DNA of 58,571 nt from Pseudomonas fluorescens. GTDB taxonomy: Bacteria; Pseudomonadota; Gammaproteobacteria; Pseudomonadales; Pseudomonadaceae. The translations under genes were made by a program, and so were the position numbers. How positions within the stretch are numbered: position 1 is the stretch's first letter; each line of letters starts with the position of its first letter. The notes beneath the pieces are model-generated. The model had not been told where the DNA came from. It worked only from the letters and a program-made list of their open reading frames with translations, and did not search any database. This document shows positions 54,941 to 58,571 of the stretch, one piece after another. The stretch covers positions 1 to 58,571 of the forward strand of contig NZ_LACH01000013.1 in the NCBI RefSeq assembly GCF_000968015.1, in the 5' to 3' direction.

Positions 54941-57900
54941 CTACAACGGTAAATGCCGACTCAGCAACGCCCGCAACGCCGCCGGCTTCACCGGTTTAGC
55001 CAGGTAATCCAGCCCAGCCGCATGCACTTGGGCCATCGTCTCCGGTCGCCCATCGGCGCTGATCACAACCCCTGGCACGGGCTCACCCAATCGGGTTCGC
55101 AACCATGCCATCAGTTCGGTCCCGGTCTCGCCATCGTCCAGGTGGTAATCCACCAGTGCCAATTGCGGTCGCATCCCGTCGCTGAGCAGCGCCGCGCATT
55201 CATCGCGGTTGCGCGCGGTCCAGACCTGACAACCCCAGCGCGTGAGCAAGCTGTTCATGCCGATCAGGATGCTGTCTTCGTTGTCGATGCACAGCACCTG
55301 CGCGCCGCTCAGCAATTTGCCATTGAGTTCGGCAACCTTGGTCGGGGTCGCGGTTTGCGCCCGAGCCAACGGCACACTGACGCTGAACACACTGCCGCGC
55401 CCCGGCCAGGAGCGTACGCGCAAGGTATGACCCAGCACGCGACACAACCCGTCGGCGATCGCCAGTCCCAGCCCCAGGCCTTTTTCAGCGCGCGTCTGGT
55501 GGCTGTCGAGGCGTTTGAATTCTTCGAAAATGACCTGCTGTTTATCCACAGGGATGCCCGGACCACGGTCCCAGACTTCCAGGCACAACTCGCCCTTGCG
55601 TCGGCGAACTCCCAGCAGCACCGGCCCTTTGGCGTAGCGGAAGGCATTGGTCAGGAAGTTCTGCAGGATTCGTCGCAGCAGTTTGATGTCGCTGTCGACG
55701 CGCAACGTGCTGCCCCTGACGCGGAATTTCAGCCCTTGGTCGCGGGCCAGCGCCTTGAACTCGGCACCGAGGACGTCGAACATCTCATTGAGCGCGAACG
55801 GTTTTGGATTGGGGGTGATCTTGCCGTTTTCCAGGCGGGAAATGTCCAGCAGGTCGCTGATCAAGTCCTCGGCCGAGCGCAGTGACGTGTCCAAGTGATG
55901 GACCAGTTTCTGCGCCTCACCGGAGAGGCCGTCGTCTTGGTGAGAAAGGGCGGCCGAGAACAGTCGCGCAGCGTTCAACGGTTGCATCAAGTCGTGGCTG
56001 ACCGCCGCCAGGAAACGGGTTTTCGACTGGTTGGCCGACTCCGCGGTGCCCTTGGCTTCGGTCAGGGCGACGTTGAGTTGCGACAGTTCGTGGGTCCGCT
56101 CAGTGACCCGGCGCTCCAGGCCCTCGTTGGCTTCGGTCAGCGCTTGCTCAGCCTCGCGGAACGCGGTGATGTCGGTGAAACTCATGACGAAACCGCCGCC
56201 CGGCATCGGGTTGCCGATCAACTCGATCACACGGCCATTGGGGAAAAGTCTTTCAGAGGTGTGGGCGCGGCCCTGACGCATCCAGTGCAAGCGGCGGGCG
56301 ACATGCACTTCGGCTTCGCCGGGACCGCACAGGCCGCGCTCGGCGTTGTAGCGAATGATGTCGGCAATCGGACGGCCAAGCCTGATCAGTCCATCCGGGT
56401 AGTTGAACAGCTCCAGGTAGCGCCGGTTCCAGGCCACCAGTTTCAGCGACTGGTCGACCACGCTGATGCCTTGGGTGATGTTCTCAATCGCACCTTGCAG
56501 CAGCGCGCGGTTGAACTGCAGCACTTCCGAGGCTTCGTCGGCGATTCGGACGACATCCTCGAGTTGCATTTCCCTACCTTCGATGGCGGCTTTTACCACC
56601 GCCCGGGTCGAAGAAGCACCCAGCACACCGGCCAGTAAACGTTCGGTATGGGCGATCCATTCACCGTCGGCGTTCTGGCTCGGGTTGAAGCCTTTGCCCT
56701 GACGGTAGGCGAATCGGATAAAGCTCTGACGGGCGCGTTCTTCGCCGACGAAGCGTGCGGCCAGCTGCAACAAATCGTCGATCTGCACCGACAGCATCGA
56801 ACGGGCGCTGGGGCGGGCGCTGATTTCCTGACCGATGAAGCGACCCGCCTGCCAGTGTTCCGAAACCCTCGTGCGTGACAGCACCGACACCCAGGCGAAC
56901 AGCGTGAAGTTGGCCGCCAGCGACAACATCACGCCTTGGGTCAGCGGAGTGAGCGGCAGGTTCAGCGGGTTGCTGTGCAGCCAGGCCAGACCGGGGAAAC
57001 TGCTCAGGGACAGGCCCAGGCTATGGGCCGCTATCGGCAGGATCAGGGTGTAGAACCACAGGAACGTCCCGGCGGCGAGGCCGGCGAATACGCCACGGCG
57101 GTTGGCCTGTTTCCAGTACAGCGCGCCGAGCATGGCCGGGGCCAGTTGGGTCACGGCGGCGAAGGCGATCTGGCCGATGGTCGCCAGGCTCGCCGTCGAG
57201 CCGAGCAGGCGATAGCTGACGTAGGCCAGCAGCAGAATCACCACAATGCTCACTCGGCGTACCGAGAGCATCCACTGGCGGAACACCTCGAACGGCCGTT
57301 CGGCGTTGTTACGCCGCAGCAACCATGGCAACAGCATGTCGTTGGAGACCATGGTCGACAACGCCACACTGGCGACAATCACCATGCCGGTCGCCGCCGA
57401 AGCGCCGCCGATAAACGCCAGCATCGCCAGGGCAGGATGGGATTGGGCCAGTGGCAGGCTGATCACAAAAGAGTCCGGCAGCACCGAACTCGGCAGCAGC
57501 ATCTGACCAGCGAGGGCGATGGGCACGACGAACAGTGCCGCCAGCGCCAGATAGGCTGGAAACACCCATTTGGCCAGGCGCAGATCCTGAGGGTCGATGT
57601 TCTCCACCACGGTCACGTGGAACTGCCGGGGCAGGCAGATGATGGCCATCATTGCCACGCCGGTCTGCACCACCATCGATGGCCAGTTGATGGTTTCCTT
57701 CCAGTATTCTTCCAGACGCGGGGCGAGCATGGCCTGGTCGAACAGGTCGTCGAAACCGTCGTACAGGCCGTAGGTCACGAACGCGCCGACCGCGAGAAAC
57801 GCGAACAGCTTGACCAGCGATTCGAACGCAATCGCCAGGACCATGCCGCGGTGGTGTTCCGTGGCGTCGAGGTTGCGGGTACCGAACACGATGGTGAACA

Positions 57901-58411
57901 GCGCCAGCACCATTGACACGATCAGCGCCGTGTCCTGGGCGCGAGTGCCCATGGCGTCGGCACCGGCACCGATCAACAGGTTCACCCCGAGCACGATGCC
58001 CTTGAGTTGCAACGCAATGTAGGGCAAAACGCCGACCAGGCAGATCAGTGCCACCACCACGGCCAGCGACTGGGATTTGCCATAACGCGCGGCGATGAAG
58101 TCGGCAATCGAGGTGATGTTCTCCTGCTTGCTGATCATCACCATTTTTTGCAGGACCCACGGCGCGCACACCAGCAGCAGGATCGGCCCGAGGTAGATCG
58201 GCAGGAAAGACCAGAGCTGTTCAGCGGCTTGGCCCACGGCGCCAAAGAAGGTCCAACTGGTGCAATAGACGGCCAGCGACAGGCTGTACACCCAGGCGCG
58301 CACTCGCGGCGGCAACGGCGTGCTGCGACGGTCGCCGTAGAAGGCGATGGCGAACATGATGGCCATATAGGCCAGGGCGACGGCGGCGATCAGCCCGCTG
58401 GACAGCGACAT
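54941..58411 (-). CDS. mxtR: Symporter-domain hybrid histidine kinase (MxtR/CrbS-like)
   Basis: The 1156-residue protein is a fusion. Residues 1-510 or so form a sodium/solute-symporter (SSS) domain with about 13 membrane helices. A PAS domain lies at about 635-745 (ENITQGISVVDQSLKLVAWNRRYLELFN). The kinase core follows: the H-box AAVSHDLMQPLNAA with the phosphorylated His at about 805, then N and G boxes (LTNAFRYAKGP, VWDRGPGIP, GLGLGLAIAD). A receiver domain at the C-terminus has the Asp at about 1087 in ALVDYHLDDG. In Pseudomonas this architecture matches MxtR/CrbS, which with ErdR/CrbR controls acetate use; no cognate regulator is in the window. The start at 58411 has GGAG upstream. Confidence 0.85.
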   Translation of the reverse strand: MSLSSGLIAAVALAYMAIMFAIAFYGDRRSTPLPPRVRAWVYSLSLAVYCTSWTFFGAVGQAAEQLWSFLPIYLGPILLLVCAPWVLQKMVMISKQENITSIADFIAARYGKSQSLAVVVALICLVGVLPYIALQLKGIVLGVNLLIGAGADAMGTRAQDTALIVSMVLALFTIVFGTRNLDATEHHRGMVLAIAFESLVKLFAFLAVGAFVTYGLYDGFDDLFDQAMLAPRLEEYWKETINWPSMVVQTGVAMMAIICLPRQFHVTVVENIDPQDLRLAKWVFPAYLALAALFVVPIALAGQMLLPSSVLPDSFVISLPLAQSHPALAMLAFIGGASAATGMVIVASVALSTMVSNDMLLPWLLRRNNAERPFEVFRQWMLSVRRVSIVVILLLAYVSYRLLGSTASLATIGQIAFAAVTQLAPAMLGALYWKQANRRGVFAGLAAGTFLWFYTLILPIAAHSLGLSLSSFPGLAWLHSNPLNLPLTPLTQGVMLSLAANFTLFAWVSVLSRTRVSEHWQAGRFIGQEISARPSARSMLSVQIDDLLQLAARFVGEERARQSFIRFAYRQGKGFNPSQNADGEWIAHTERLLAGVLGASSTRAVVKAAIEGREMQLEDVVRIADEASEVLQFNRALLQGAIENITQGISVVDQSLKLVAWNRRYLELFNYPDGLIRLGRPIADIIRYNAERGLCGPGEAEVHVARRLHWMRQGRAHTSERLFPNGRVIELIGNPMPGGGFVMSFTDITAFREAEQALTEANEGLERRVTERTHELSQLNVALTEAKGTAESANQSKTRFLAAVSHDLMQPLNAARLFSAALSHQDDGLSGEAQKLVHHLDTSLRSAEDLISDLLDISRLENGKITPNPKPFALNEMFDVLGAEFKALARDQGLKFRVRGSTLRVDSDIKLLRRILQNFLTNAFRYAKGPVLLGVRRRKGELCLEVWDRGPGIPVDKQQVIFEEFKRLDSHQTRAEKGLGLGLAIADGLCRVLGHTLRVRSWPGRGSVFSVSVPLARAQTATPTKVAELNGKLLSGAQVLCIDNEDSILIGMNSLLTRWGCQVWTARNRDECAALLSDGMRPQLALVDYHLDDGETGTELMAWLRTRLGEPVPGVVISADGRPETMAQVHAAGLDYLAKPVKPAALRALLSRHLPL

Positions 58412-58426
58412 GGGAACTCCAGACAA

Positions 58427-58571
58427 AAGACACCCGGGACTCCCGCCCGGACAGACAGTCTCGCACGATGGCAGGGGTTAGTCAGTGTCGACCAAGGTCG
58501 CGGCGCGGCGGGGTGTCGCAGGGTGCGTTTGGTGTTTTCGCTGGCCTCATCGTCGGAACGCCGCCCGGAGC
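58427..58571. other. Upstream region of the hybrid kinase gene
   Basis: The window ends here. The last 40 bases (GGCCTCATCGTCGGAACGCC and following) resemble a divergent REP family member. No promoter is clear and no gene is visible. Confidence 0.35.

Overview
The window is a stretch of chromosome from a Pseudomonas, most likely of the P. fluorescens group. This rests on protein sequences that read like close relatives of P. aeruginosa, P. putida and P. fluorescens proteins, on the gltA / sdhCDAB / sucAB-lpdG-sucCD arrangement, and on repeated copies of the REP palindrome built on GCGAGCAAGCTCGCTCCCAC between genes. No tRNA, rRNA, prophage, insertion sequence or CRISPR array was seen. The content is almost entirely core genome.

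Layout. Positions 1-730 hold a non-coding repeat block: hexamer tandem repeats inside a 77-bp inverted repeat. Positions 734-13784 hold the TCA-cycle locus: gltA on the minus strand, divergent from sdhCDAB, sucAB, lpdG and sucCD. Positions 14196-24383 carry brnQ, two small membrane proteins (DUF599 and MAPEG), a small lipoprotein, two overlapping hotdog thioesterases, htpG, a dienelactone-hydrolase-like enzyme, a pirin, an OsmC-like protein and a chemoreceptor. Positions 24552-35321 hold a reverse-transsulfuration pair (cystathionine beta-synthase and gamma-lyase), a DUF3108 protein, purMN, then DUF2066, a PerM-type permease, hda, two NlpC/P60 lipoproteins and an O-methyltransferase. Positions 35440-37406 hold a sorbosone-dehydrogenase-like lipoprotein and an unknown protein.

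Positions 37535-46897 form a cobalamin regulon. A sigma-70-like promoter precedes a cobalamin riboswitch, followed by cobO, cobB, bluB, cobD, cobC, cobQ, a REP pair, cobP, cobT, an alpha-ribazole phosphatase and cobS. Nearly every junction is a short overlap or a gap of a few bases. Together these genes cover corrin-ring adenosylation, amidation, aminopropanol attachment, dimethylbenzimidazole synthesis and nucleotide-loop assembly.

Positions 47028-48847 hold a MarR regulator, an MFS transporter and a 40-residue membrane peptide. A near-identical palindrome lies at the promoters of marR and of the MFS gene. After that come a periplasmic glutathione peroxidase, a FadL-type porin, two short unknown proteins, about 1 kb of non-coding DNA, a Sel1-like protein, rmuC, and a very large symporter / histidine kinase / receiver protein that resembles MxtR/CrbS.

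Nothing here is a clear candidate for a wholly new system. The observations most worth a second look are the inverted-repeat hexamer block, the MarR palindromes with a probably leaderless marR transcript, a REP pair that encodes the C-terminus of CobB, the 40-residue peptide, the hairpin-rich brnQ leader and the 1-kb silent region with its DnaA-box-containing dyad. All family assignments come from recognising motifs and remembered relatives; no database search was run.
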